A stretch of 64,000 nucleotides of DNA from B33-G16 sp964611035 (GTDB lineage: Bacteria; Desulfobacterota; DSM-4660; Desulfatiglandales; B25-G16), in contig CAZSWT010000008.1 of NCBI GenBank assembly GCA_964611035.1, forward strand, positions 9,549 to 73,548, given 5' to 3'. This document shows, piece by piece, positions 50,249 to 59,244 of the stretch (position 1 is the first letter of the stretch; each line of letters opens with the position of its first letter). A program made the translations under genes and the position numbers. The notes below the pieces were generated by a model. It saw nothing but the letters and a program-made list of their open reading frames with translations, was not told the origin of the DNA and did not search any database.

Positions 50249-51421
50249 TTATTTTTCAGGGCCGCTTATCACGCATTTTCTTACTGGCGGTGGTGTGTTG
50301 CGGCTTACCTGTGCCTTCACTACACCATCTACCATAACCAGTCCTATTCCTGGAATATCTCCACATTCAATTGCGCCGACAGCGTCTTTGCCAACTGACC
50401 CCATTGGCGTGTCCATCATTATGAGATCTGCCTCGTATCCCTCCTTAATCAAGCCTCTATTGAGGTTATAACACCGTGCTGTGTTTCCTGTTGCCATGGC
50501 TATGGCATCCGGGCCGCTAATTCCACCAAGAGAGGAAATCAGATTCAGCGTTCTTAGTATACCTAGGGGTATTACACCGGTCCCAGACGGCATATCGTTC
50601 CCTATAATTACCCTATTTAGTGCATTATTTCCCTTTATCATCTTGATTGCCTCAACAGCTACAAGGGGGTTTCCACACTGGACAATTTCAAGAAACAGAT
50701 CCGTTTCTTTGACCAGAATTTCTACCTCAGATAAAGGGATGGAGGTCGGACCGCCGTTCAAATGCGCAACAATATCTGGCTTAGTTTTCCTTACCATCTC
50801 TGCAGTGACGGTTGAACTGCCTGGAATAGAAGTCCCACCGGTATGCATCATTACGGTCATTCCATATTTTTTTGCCCATTCGACCATTGGGGCAGCGTCT
50901 TCTGGCTGCTTAACGCTCCCAAGGCCAATTTCGCCCACATGGGTTACTCCCTCTTTTGCCATTTCCTCAAAGTCACCTTCCGTCAACCCCTTTTCAAGTA
51001 TCAATCCGCCGCCGATCACCTTTACACCACCTGGTCGGAAATTAGCGAAGGCCTTGGCAGATAAAATAGCCAGGGCCTTTGTTCCAGCTGGATCCTTGGG
51101 GCGACCGGGATAATGGCACTCTCCGGCAGAAATAACTGTAGTTACGCCACCGTGAAGCTCCCCCTCAATAAAATTAGTTGCAAACTGGCGTGGCGTGTAG
51201 TCACCAACACAGACATGGCAATGGGAGTCAATCAATCCAGGCGCTACCGTCGCACCATTAATGTCGATTATTGTGTCAATATCCTCTTTTTTAATGTCAT
51301 CCTCCTTTCCTATAGAAGCAATTGAAGATCCATCTATAATTATAGAATCTCCTTCTAAGATTGGATTGTTAATATCTCCCGATAACAAGCACCCAATATT
51401 TTTTATTAATACCTTAGACAT
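50249..51421 (-). CDS. ena: Enamidase (6-oxo-1,4,5,6-tetrahydronicotinate amidohydrolase)
   Basis: A 390-residue amidohydrolase-superfamily enzyme that opens 1,4,5,6-tetrahydro-6-oxonicotinate to 2-formylglutarate and ammonia. Metal site: H67-x-H69 in GLIDSHCHV, a bridging Glu in GEIGLGSVKQPED, His in MMHTGGTSIPGSSTVTA and HLNGGPTSIP, and Asp in GNDMPSGTG. The blocks PGRPKDPAGTKAL, HTGGTSIPGSSTV and GNDMPSGTGVIPLGILR agree closely with my recollection of the structurally known Eubacterium barkeri enamidase (a binuclear Fe/Zn enzyme), as does the length. It lies with hnr and ndh genes, as in E. barkeri. High confidence. Confidence 0.9.
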   Translation of the reverse strand: MSKVLIKNIGCLLSGDINNPILEGDSIIIDGSSIASIGKEDDIKKEDIDTIIDINGATVAPGLIDSHCHVCVGDYTPRQFATNFIEGELHGGVTTVISAGECHYPGRPKDPAGTKALAILSAKAFANFRPGGVKVIGGGLILEKGLTEGDFEEMAKEGVTHVGEIGLGSVKQPEDAAPMVEWAKKYGMTVMMHTGGTSIPGSSTVTAEMVRKTKPDIVAHLNGGPTSIPLSEVEILVKETDLFLEIVQCGNPLVAVEAIKMIKGNNALNRVIIGNDMPSGTGVIPLGILRTLNLISSLGGISGPDAIAMATGNTARCYNLNRGLIKEGYEADLIMMDTPMGSVGKDAVGAIECGDIPGIGLVMVDGVVKAQVSRNTPPPVRKCVISGPEK

Positions 51422-51505
51422 CTCAATTTCCTCCTTTCGGTAAATGTTAATTACATGCCTTATAAAGATAATTGTTTGTAAAGACAGAGGCAGTAAATGA
51501 TTTAA

Positions 51506-52369
51506 TCAGTTATTGTTTTCCACTCTCACAGCGGTTTTAAAGCAGCCCACATAATCTACATGATCTTTAACTGAAAAAATGGCGCCATTAATCAATTTTT
51601 TTTCCATTAGCTTAGCAGCCTCTTCTTTGCCTTTGTTTATAGCCATTGCTATTTCATTATCATTCAATATGCCTATTGAATGGGTAATTTTTGAACCAGC
51701 TATATCGGTTTCAGGGTATATTGATTCTGCCCATACCCTTTTTATTTCCGAGGAATTAACCGTTGTCTTGTTTGCAAGGAAAGTTGCAAAAGCATCTGCT
51801 GTAGAAGCCTTGCCAGCTAACACTGTAACCCCATCGGCCACACCAAGGGTAAAGCTTCGCCCCCCGAATCCACTTGTACAGAGACCGCAATCTTTATCGA
51901 CTAACAGGGTATAATTAAAATCTGGCCTCTTAAGATTCAGACGGAGGCCTACCCTAACATTTTCACCTTCCCTTACCCGAATAGCTATATCGCCTCCATT
52001 ATCAACAACAATCTTGGTAGCTCCTTGACTTGCAATATAATCTGCCACCATATCAGATGCAGCCCCAGCCACAGAAGCCAGAGGGGTAAGATACGGGTCG
52101 TTAACAGATTTAGATGCCAGAATCATCATATTTATTACCTCCGGATAATCCTTGCATACAGAAAGATGGCATGCCCTCTGTTTTATGACAGGCAAGAATT
52201 TTGCCTGATTTTCCAAAATCTTAAGGGCAAAGGCTGCTCCTGATCTGGCAAGCCCGGATAGGGGAATCCCTCTGCTCAAGACCTTGATTGACATATATAA
52301 CGGGCCAAAATCCACCAAAGCTACACCATCTCTTATTAAACTAACTTCGTTCAATCTGCTTTCTGCCAA
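51506..52369 (-). CDS. UPF0280/ApbE-like protein, candidate flavin transferase
   Basis: A 287-residue protein starting at TTG 52369 inside the end of hnr (29-base overlap), so its translation depends on hnr. The segment AGAASDMVADYIASQGATKI with VVDNGGDIAIRV has the ApbE-like pattern (AKGYAVDRAAE(…)VNAGGDI). ApbE proteins attach FMN to Thr of carrier proteins. UPF0280 proteins have no proven role. Because E. barkeri 6-hydroxynicotinate reductase contains covalent flavin, I infer this protein flavinylates Hnr. That is inference from fold pattern and context. Confidence 0.78.
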   Translation of the reverse strand: MAESRLNEVSLIRDGVALVDFGPLYMSIKVLSRGIPLSGLARSGAAFALKILENQAKFLPVIKQRACHLSVCKDYPEVINMMILASKSVNDPYLTPLASVAGAASDMVADYIASQGATKIVVDNGGDIAIRVREGENVRVGLRLNLKRPDFNYTLLVDKDCGLCTSGFGGRSFTLGVADGVTVLAGKASTADAFATFLANKTTVNSSEIKRVWAESIYPETDIAGSKITHSIGILNDNEIAMAINKGKEEAAKLMEKKLINGAIFSVKDHVDYVGCFKTAVRVENNN

Positions 52370-53873
52370 GATCCCCCCTTATTTTTTTTATCTCCTTGAT
52401 GGATTCGCGGTGACCTCCTATTTCCAAATATTCTGCAAGCCTCATAGTCACCTCTATAGGTGCCACGGTTGCCGGGGTAGGAATCCAGGCAAAGGCACCA
52501 GCCTTTACCTTCTCCACATCCACCAGAAAGTCTATGCCCCCCCCAGGTAAGATATAGGTAGGGGCACCCCCTACCGTGATTATTGCCCGGTTTTCATGTA
52601 CAGCTCGTGTTAGTTTTATGGGATAGGAGCTTACACCAGCCCTGAAGCTTCCACCAGAATCTCCAACAAAAATTCCCGAAACTCGGGATGGCTCACAGTG
52701 ATTTTGGATCAACCCTACCAATTCCTGAGCTTTTTGCGATAGAGCGATTTCCTCCAAGGCTCCCTTTTTTGTTAACGTGTACATAGCAACCCTTTGACCT
52801 GTTGTTTCAGTGATTAAAATAGTCATTCCGGGATGGGCAATGTGCATGTCAATGGAAGATACAATATCCCGTGGATCTTTAATGGGGGTACCGCCCCATC
52901 CATCACCGTGTTCACCAAAGTAACGCCCAGGTGTACTCATTCTAAATTTGAGATGGACACCACTCGGTGTTGCTCCAAGATAGGTCCCTGCGGTATGCTC
53001 AGTAAAAAGGCTCGTAATATGGGAATCTATGACAATAACCTCATCTGCCGCCTCCTTCAAAACTGGCGCAAAAAGCCCTGCAGTGGCACTACCGCAACCA
53101 ACCCTCATTTTTTCAACCAATTCACCATTAATAACAGGCGGCTCGCCAACCTGTACCTTTAATCGTGCACCCCCTTCTATTCTAAGATTGAGGCGGTTTC
53201 TATTTGCCAGTTCAGAAATACATCGAGCTGTAGCCATACCGTGTTTGCCAATTAATTGATTTACACCGCCAATCGATAGGATCTTTGACCCATATTCCTC
53301 GGTGCACAGATGTCCTACATCCCGCTTTTCAAAGAGGACTGGCGACCTCTCCCTACCGAGGGGAAGATCTGTATCTATCTTAATCTTAATACCGCTATAA
53401 GAGAGCGGAACTTCGCTCACTGATGTGACCACATCCACTTCATCCACCTTCTCTTTTCCAATGAAAGGAGCTGGCCTGTAATCAGGATAGGTGGTTCCCG
53501 CGCCAATAGCGGTTATTAGAGGTTTTTGAATTGAAGGATCGGAGGGAGGGCCAACAATATCAGAGACATCCTCTGCAAAGTGGAGCTGTAGACCTCGGAC
53601 GAGTTGGCCATCCTTGTTATGATATCTCTGACAGGCGCCCATTTTGCCAGGCGGGATCTGACAGTTAATAGGGCATGCGCCACAAGTTACACACCCAGGT
53701 TTAGGTTTGTCATCAGAAATCGGTGCATCAACTGGACAGACTTTAAGGCAGGCCCCACATTCCACGCACTCATCTCCAACAACCGCCTTTTTGTCCTTGA
53801 TGGTAATAGCCTTCTTAGGGCAGTCAAGAACACAAAGCCCGCATCCGGTACATTTTTCTGGATCAATTCTCAA
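52341..53873 (-). CDS. hnr: 6-Hydroxynicotinate reductase
   Basis: A 510-residue Fe-S flavoprotein reducing 6-hydroxynicotinate to 1,4,5,6-tetrahydro-6-oxonicotinate, probably with reduced ferredoxin. TTG 53873 is chosen: AAAGG lies 7 nt upstream, and the protein then begins at once with its ferredoxin domain. Cys sets: C8/11/14/18, C36/39/42/46, C61/64/67/71 and C81, enough for the two [4Fe-4S] and one [2Fe-2S] known for the E. barkeri enzyme. Two Thr lie in flavinylation-like contexts: T302 in YLGATPSG and T264 in CGSATAG. Context with ena and ndh supports the name. Confidence 0.88.
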   Translation of the reverse strand: MRIDPEKCTGCGLCVLDCPKKAITIKDKKAVVGDECVECGACLKVCPVDAPISDDKPKPGCVTCGACPINCQIPPGKMGACQRYHNKDGQLVRGLQLHFAEDVSDIVGPPSDPSIQKPLITAIGAGTTYPDYRPAPFIGKEKVDEVDVVTSVSEVPLSYSGIKIKIDTDLPLGRERSPVLFEKRDVGHLCTEEYGSKILSIGGVNQLIGKHGMATARCISELANRNRLNLRIEGGARLKVQVGEPPVINGELVEKMRVGCGSATAGLFAPVLKEAADEVIVIDSHITSLFTEHTAGTYLGATPSGVHLKFRMSTPGRYFGEHGDGWGGTPIKDPRDIVSSIDMHIAHPGMTILITETTGQRVAMYTLTKKGALEEIALSQKAQELVGLIQNHCEPSRVSGIFVGDSGGSFRAGVSSYPIKLTRAVHENRAIITVGGAPTYILPGGGIDFLVDVEKVKAGAFAWIPTPATVAPIEVTMRLAEYLEIGGHRESIKEIKKIRGDLGRKQIERS

Positions 53874-53895
53874 GTCATTACCTTTTTTATTTTTT

Positions 53896-55377
53896 TCAAA
53901 CCCACCGTGCAATGACCGTCTTTTCGTCCATGAACATCCTCATAGAGGCCATCCTTGATTTGGCGGTGCCCAAAAAGGATTCCCTTCTGGAGCCCAATGG
54001 GAAAAAGGCATACGGCTGTGCAACAGCCACGTTTACCGCCACATTTCCTACGTTAACTTCTCTGATGTACTTGCGGGCGTTTTTACCGCTTTGCGTCATG
54101 ATCGATGCTGAATGTCCAAGATTGGTCTTGGTGTTGATCCATTCAATCGCCTGGTCAAGGCTCTCCCCCCTGATAAGGGCTGACACCGGACCAAAGGCCT
54201 CCTCTTTGGCCATGGACATGTCAACATCCACATCTTCCAGGATAGTGGGGCCAAGGAAATAACCCCCTGGATAATCCTTTACCTTCGACGTTCTGCCATC
54301 CAGCACAATCTTTGCGCCCTCTGCTAATGATTGCTCAATCCACTGGACAACCTTCTCTTTTCCGGCCAGGGTGGTCAGTGGACCAAGTTCTGCGTCTTCG
54401 TCGAGCCCATAGCCAAGCTTCATGGCTGCGGCGGCCTCTTTAAATTTGCTCTTCACCTCATCATAAATGTCTCCAATGATGATCACATTATCAACACCCA
54501 GACAGCGCTGTCCCGTCATACCAAAACATGCCCTGAGAAGCCACTCGATTGCCTGATCCACATCAGCGTCTGGCATAATAACGCAATGATTTTTACCATT
54601 TCCATTGATGGATGACGTCTTTCCCAGTTTCCCGCACAACTCAAAAAGCTCCCAGCCTGCTCTATTAGATCCTATGAATCCAACTCCCTTTGTTTCAGGT
54701 TGCGATAAAATCTCTTTATTGATATTTCTGCCTCCATGAACCAGGTTTATTACCCCAGGAGGAAACCCTGCCTCTTGTGCCACCCGGCAGACTGCCTCTC
54801 CAGCTACAGGATCCTGTCTGCTTGGGCTTACCACAACCGTACATCCGGCGGCCAGGGCATAAGGCACAAAGGATGACCAGGCGTGCATGGGGATATTTCC
54901 CGGCGTAATAATCAGGAAGGCCCCCAGGGGTTCCCATATCAGGTACTGATCAATGCCGGTAGCCACCTGGTTCATATGTTCATTTCGCTGGGCCAAACCG
55001 TATAAAGCAGAGCATGCTGACTCAATATTTTCAATGACCCTGCTCACCGAACCCCTGGCCTCGCCTATCGTCCTTCCATGATCTTGCGTCAGTATGCGGC
55101 AAAGTTCATCGTAGTGTTCCACGAATTTTCCCCTCATATTGAAAAGCAAAGTTGCTCTATCTCGTAGAGGGAGCTCCCTCCATTCCTTGAAACCCCTGTG
55201 GGCTGCTTCAACGGCAGCATGAGCCTCTTCTGTGGTCGCTGTAGGGAATTCGGCCATCACTTCATCCGTAGCCGGGTTTTTGTCTTTATTGATGGTAGTA
55301 GATTGGGAATCCTCCCACCTGCCATCAATGAGAAATTTCAATCTTCCATAATTGCTTTTTACTTCCGGTACCTTCAT
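53896..55377 (-). CDS. CoA-acylating-type aldehyde dehydrogenase (MmsA-like)
   Basis: A 493-residue NAD-dependent ALDH-superfamily protein. Catalytic C292 in MTGQRCLGV and oxyanion N161 in TPGNIPMHAW are present. The general-base Glu of ordinary ALDHs (ELGGKN) is absent: the segment is NGNGKNHCVIMPDAD, as in methylmalonate-semialdehyde dehydrogenase (GAKNH(…)MPDA), and the C-terminal LGSRRESFLGT also matches MmsA. MmsA uses CoA and decarboxylates a beta-carboxy aldehyde. 2-Formylglutarate, the enamidase product, is exactly such a compound, so glutaryl-CoA plus CO2 is the inferred product. SD AAGGAGG. Confidence 0.85.
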   Translation of the reverse strand: MKVPEVKSNYGRLKFLIDGRWEDSQSTTINKDKNPATDEVMAEFPTATTEEAHAAVEAAHRGFKEWRELPLRDRATLLFNMRGKFVEHYDELCRILTQDHGRTIGEARGSVSRVIENIESACSALYGLAQRNEHMNQVATGIDQYLIWEPLGAFLIITPGNIPMHAWSSFVPYALAAGCTVVVSPSRQDPVAGEAVCRVAQEAGFPPGVINLVHGGRNINKEILSQPETKGVGFIGSNRAGWELFELCGKLGKTSSINGNGKNHCVIMPDADVDQAIEWLLRACFGMTGQRCLGVDNVIIIGDIYDEVKSKFKEAAAAMKLGYGLDEDAELGPLTTLAGKEKVVQWIEQSLAEGAKIVLDGRTSKVKDYPGGYFLGPTILEDVDVDMSMAKEEAFGPVSALIRGESLDQAIEWINTKTNLGHSASIMTQSGKNARKYIREVNVGNVAVNVAVAQPYAFFPLGSRRESFLGTAKSRMASMRMFMDEKTVIARWV

Positions 55378-55392
55378 ACAAAACCTCCTTCA

Positions 55393-56079
55393 TCATTTAG
55401 TTTGAGTGTGAATCTCTGAACGCTGTTCCTCATCAAGCTCCTTTTGAACCTCTAATCCCTTAACAATATGCTCCTTTGTGAGTCGTTCTGCCAGTATCTT
55501 ATCCCTTATCTTAATTGCCTCCAGAATCTGTCGATGGTATCTGGACGACGATTTGAGATGTCCTTCTTTAGTAAAAGATCTATAGCTGATTCGCTTTATC
55601 TGATTATTCAAAGATTGTACTATCTTTTTCAACCTTCCGTGCTCAGCTATAGCAGCAGTGGTTTCATGAAAAAGATTGTTTAACTCCTCGTATCTGATGA
55701 TATCAGGGTTGCTATCGTCACTAGCAATCACTTCCATTTGTGTTACAAGCTTCTCCAGTTTCCTGATGTCATTATCAGAGATTCTATCGATTGCAAGGTT
55801 CACTGCAAGGCTATAAAGGCCAATCTTCAAGGTATAGACTTCCCAAATGTCATTGCTTGTTACCTCAGATACAAATACGCCCCTTCTTGGCTCTCGCTTT
55901 ATCAGATCCTCAGCCTCCAGGATCTTAAAGGCCTCTCGCACAGGAGGACGACTTATTCCTAACCGAGATGAAATATCCTGTTCCTTAATCCTCTCACCTG
56001 GGCCAAGTTTCCCAGTAATAATCACACTCTCGAGATACTTTACCGTATGGTCAACAATTGATTTTGATTGTATCTTCAT
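55393..56079 (-). CDS. GntR-family regulator, FCD subfamily
   Basis: A 228-residue regulator: winged helix with GERIKEQDISSRLGISRPPVREA split as GERIKEQD and SRLGISRPPVREAFKIL, RRGVFVSEVT wing, then an FCD domain (NNLFHETTAAIAEHGRL, YHRQILEAIK). ATG 56079 is preferred; a GTG 13 codons earlier lies inside the previous gene. It is located between the dehydrogenase genes and the aldehyde dehydrogenase gene on the same strand, so it is most likely the pathway-specific regulator responding to nicotinate or an intermediate. Confidence 0.85.
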   Translation of the reverse strand: MKIQSKSIVDHTVKYLESVIITGKLGPGERIKEQDISSRLGISRPPVREAFKILEAEDLIKREPRRGVFVSEVTSNDIWEVYTLKIGLYSLAVNLAIDRISDNDIRKLEKLVTQMEVIASDDSNPDIIRYEELNNLFHETTAAIAEHGRLKKIVQSLNNQIKRISYRSFTKEGHLKSSSRYHRQILEAIKIRDKILAERLTKEHIVKGLEVQKELDEEQRSEIHTQTK

Positions 56080-56107
56080 ATCTTTTCTTTTTAACTCGCA
56101 GGAGTTA

Positions 56108-58366
56108 TCAAATACCACCTGATACTGAGCTTCTGAGCACCGTTTTCATTACCCGCTCCAGTTTTGCAGGAAGGTCTATAATCTTAATATTTAAGGCCTG
56201 GTTTATAGCACTGATAATCGCAGGGGCTGTGGGAATAAGGGCAGGCTCTCCCACACCTTTTGCACCATATGGGCCACTTGGCTCTGGATCTTCTACGATA
56301 ATCACCTCCACTGGCGGGACATCCATGCTTGTGGGATAAAGATAATCAGTGAAAGATTGGGTTTTTCCTGGATTGAATTCTTCCATGAGGGCATAACCTA
56401 TGCCCATAGCTACACCACCAATTATTTGGCCTGCCACATTAGATGGGTTAATTGCCTTTCCAACGTCAACAGCAGCAATAACATACTTCACAGAGACCTC
56501 CCCGGTTCCAGTATCCACCTCAACTTCTACATAGTACGTACCAAAGGTATAGGTGGCATAAGGAATTCCGTGTCCGGTTTTTTTATCAAGCATTGTAATA
56601 AAAGGATCAAAAAACCCCTCCCCTATGGGTATCTGCCCTTTTTTGTAAAGTTGCCCAGCCAGGCTTTTAATATCTATAGATTTTCCCCTTCCTTTAAATT
56701 CGCCTTTTTCGTAAATTATCTCCTCTGAGGGAACATCGAGTTTTCTGGAGGCCTCTTCCGTAAACTTTTGAATGAGATCCTCTGCTGCCAGCTTCACGGC
56801 ATTTCCGGATATATAGGTCTGGCGACTGGCTGAGGTGGCTCCGGCATTGGTAGTTAAACCTGTATCGGCTCGGACGAGGTTTAATCTTTTATACGGAATC
56901 TGCAAGGCCTCTGCTGCAATCTGTGTTAATACAGTGTCCGAACCTTGCCCAATTTCTGCTGCCCCAGTAAAGAGGGTTAGTTGCCCTTCTTTATCTGCTT
57001 CAACTCTGGCAGTTGAGGGATTAGACATTCCTGTATTTCCAATGCCATACCAAAAGGATGCTAGCCCCCATCCTTGCTTTATCCAGGGGCTTAGTTTTTT
57101 ATCATTGCTTTTTAGCTTATTCTCTCTGTTCTCCTTTGCAGTCTTAACTTTTTGCAGTGTTTCTGTGATTCCAACACTGGCATTTAAAACCTGACCTGTA
57201 ACCGTAGTAGACCCAGCCTTCAGTGCATTGATCATGCGAATTTCAAAGGGATCTATGTCTAAAGCCTTGGCAAGGGAGTCCATCTGTCCCTCATGCGCAA
57301 AGCTTACCTGGGGCACACCAAACCCCCTCATTGCGCCGGCCCATATATTGTTTGTATAATATACTTCACCATGAATGTTTACATTTTGAACGTCATAAGG
57401 CCCAAGTGCATGAACAGCTGCCCTGGAGATAACAGCCAGTCCATAGGAGGCGTAAGCACCAGTATCAAGGGTAAATTTAACATCAACGGCTGTTATTTTC
57501 CCATCTTTCTTGGCACCTGTTTTATAGTGTATTACCATGGCATGCCGCTTACAGGCTGACAACATGGTTTCTTCCAGGGTGTAGCGTAACTTTACCGGTC
57601 TTTTTAGGTGTTGAGCTGCAAGGGCAATAAACCCCTGAACAGAAATATCGAGCTTGCCCCCAAAGGCTGCGCCTGTAGGCGCCTGGATTATCCTGATCTG
57701 ATCAGTATTTAGGTCAAGGGCTGCAGCTACATCACGCTGGTCGTAGTGAGGGTTTTGGGTTGATACCTTAATAACAATTGTCCCCTTTTCATCAAGGAAC
57801 CCTATGCCTGCCTCTGTTTCCACATAACCATGGGCAATCATAGGAGTGGTATAAGTATCCTCTATTATTATATTTGCCTCATCAAAACCTTTATCAATAT
57901 CTCCCTTAATGATATCCCTTGTGAAGAGAAGGTTCCCTTTTTCGTGGACTGGCTCGGTATCAGAATTTTTTGCCTCCTCAACTGTCAAAACAGGGGGAAT
58001 ATCCTCATATTCAACTGTCACCGCATCTGCCGCCTGTGCTGCAGCAGATTCACTTTCGGCGGCCACAAGTGCTATGGGATCGCCGACATACCTTGCCTTT
58101 CGTTCCACAAGTACTTCCTGATCCTTATTGATTATGCCATACCTATTTGTGCCTCTGATATCCTTAGATGTAAATATCCTTATGACACCTGGGATATGTT
58201 CGGCTATTGAGGTATCAATCTTCTTAATTAAGGCATGAGGACGCGTGCTTCGAACTACCTTTAAATGGGCAACGTTTTCCATCTTAATATCGTCTGAATA
58301 TAATGTTTTTCCTGTGACTGCCTCCAGCGCACCCCTTCTGTCTACGCTTTTCCCCACTGTCCTCAT
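56108..58366 (-). CDS. ndhL: Nicotinate dehydrogenase molybdopterin subunit (xanthine dehydrogenase family)
   Basis: A 752-residue Mo-containing large subunit. TGKTLYSDDI at the N-terminus, PTGAAFGGKLDISVQ and AMRGFGVPQ of the Mo-cofactor domains, GQGSDTVLTQIAAE, and the catalytic Glu E707 in AKGVGEPAL are visible. It hydroxylates a heteroaromatic ring carbon with water as oxygen donor; nicotinate at C6 is inferred from hnr and ena. The E. barkeri enzyme has this protein split into NdhL and NdhM, but here it is one chain. It overlaps the FAD-subunit gene by four bases. Confidence 0.87.
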   Translation of the reverse strand: MRTVGKSVDRRGALEAVTGKTLYSDDIKMENVAHLKVVRSTRPHALIKKIDTSIAEHIPGVIRIFTSKDIRGTNRYGIINKDQEVLVERKARYVGDPIALVAAESESAAAQAADAVTVEYEDIPPVLTVEEAKNSDTEPVHEKGNLLFTRDIIKGDIDKGFDEANIIIEDTYTTPMIAHGYVETEAGIGFLDEKGTIVIKVSTQNPHYDQRDVAAALDLNTDQIRIIQAPTGAAFGGKLDISVQGFIALAAQHLKRPVKLRYTLEETMLSACKRHAMVIHYKTGAKKDGKITAVDVKFTLDTGAYASYGLAVISRAAVHALGPYDVQNVNIHGEVYYTNNIWAGAMRGFGVPQVSFAHEGQMDSLAKALDIDPFEIRMINALKAGSTTVTGQVLNASVGITETLQKVKTAKENRENKLKSNDKKLSPWIKQGWGLASFWYGIGNTGMSNPSTARVEADKEGQLTLFTGAAEIGQGSDTVLTQIAAEALQIPYKRLNLVRADTGLTTNAGATSASRQTYISGNAVKLAAEDLIQKFTEEASRKLDVPSEEIIYEKGEFKGRGKSIDIKSLAGQLYKKGQIPIGEGFFDPFITMLDKKTGHGIPYATYTFGTYYVEVEVDTGTGEVSVKYVIAAVDVGKAINPSNVAGQIIGGVAMGIGYALMEEFNPGKTQSFTDYLYPTSMDVPPVEVIIVEDPEPSGPYGAKGVGEPALIPTAPAIISAINQALNIKIIDLPAKLERVMKTVLRSSVSGGI

Positions 58367-59244
58367 TGAATTTCTCCGCCCTTACTCATTGCATCCTTAA
58401 TTGTCCTGATGGCCAAACCTTTTATTGCAGGTCTTTTATACTCAGGTATCCAGAGGGTATCGGTCATATCAATTGCCCTTAAGGATATCTCCTCTGACGC
58501 CAATTCGATAAGCCGATCAGTCAGCTTTCCGCTCTCCAATATCTTTTCTGCCTCATGAATCCTTACAGGCGTTGGGGTCACAGACCCAGGGGAAATTCTC
58601 GCCTCTAAGACACGCTCTTTGTTTTCGTCCATAACAAGCGCCACTGCCACACTCATCTGGGCGATGTCCATGGCCTTTCTCCTGGTAACCCGCTGGAAGG
58701 AAAAAAGGGTATCTTCCGCCAATTTTTCCACTTCAATCTTTGCAACTAATTCATTTCCTTTTAAAATGGTCTGGTGTGGGCTTAGAAAAAAATCTTTAAG
58801 TGAGGTCCATCGCTCTTCATCATGGCTAACTATTTTAACCCTTGAATTCAAAACCATAAGGGCAGGCACTGTATCTGCTGAAGGCGATGCATTACATATG
58901 TTTCCACCTATAGTACCCTGGTTGCGTATTTGAGGCGAACCTATTACACCTGCAGCATCAGAAAGAACTGGGACAAACTTATTTAAAAGGGATGAATTTA
59001 TTAATTCTGTGTGTGTAACTATAGGCCCAATGGATATGTTGCCATTATTATCTTTCACATAATTTAGGTCTTCACATCTTGAAAGGTTTACTATATACTT
59101 TGGTGCTATCTCACCGCTTTTAAGCTTAATCATCAAGTCCGTGCCGCCGGCAATCAGCTTTGACTCATCACTATGTCGATATAGAAAACTTAGTGTTTCT
59201 TCTAAGGTATTAAAGGTTACAAAATCAAATTCCGGTAAAATCAC
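58363..59244 (-). CDS. ndhF: Nicotinate dehydrogenase FAD subunit
   Basis: A 293-residue FAD_binding_5 (CoxM-type) subunit. LIAGGTDLMIKLKSG and GTIGGNICNASPSADTVPAL are the two FAD-binding motifs of xanthine dehydrogenase medium subunits. It passes electrons from the [2Fe-2S] subunit to NAD(P)+ or another acceptor. It overlaps both neighbouring genes by four bases (ATGA), a typical S-F-L operon. Confidence 0.88.
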   Translation of the reverse strand: MILPEFDFVTFNTLEETLSFLYRHSDESKLIAGGTDLMIKLKSGEIAPKYIVNLSRCEDLNYVKDNNGNISIGPIVTHTELINSSLLNKFVPVLSDAAGVIGSPQIRNQGTIGGNICNASPSADTVPALMVLNSRVKIVSHDEERWTSLKDFFLSPHQTILKGNELVAKIEVEKLAEDTLFSFQRVTRRKAMDIAQMSVAVALVMDENKERVLEARISPGSVTPTPVRIHEAEKILESGKLTDRLIELASEEISLRAIDMTDTLWIPEYKRPAIKGLAIRTIKDAMSKGGEIQ

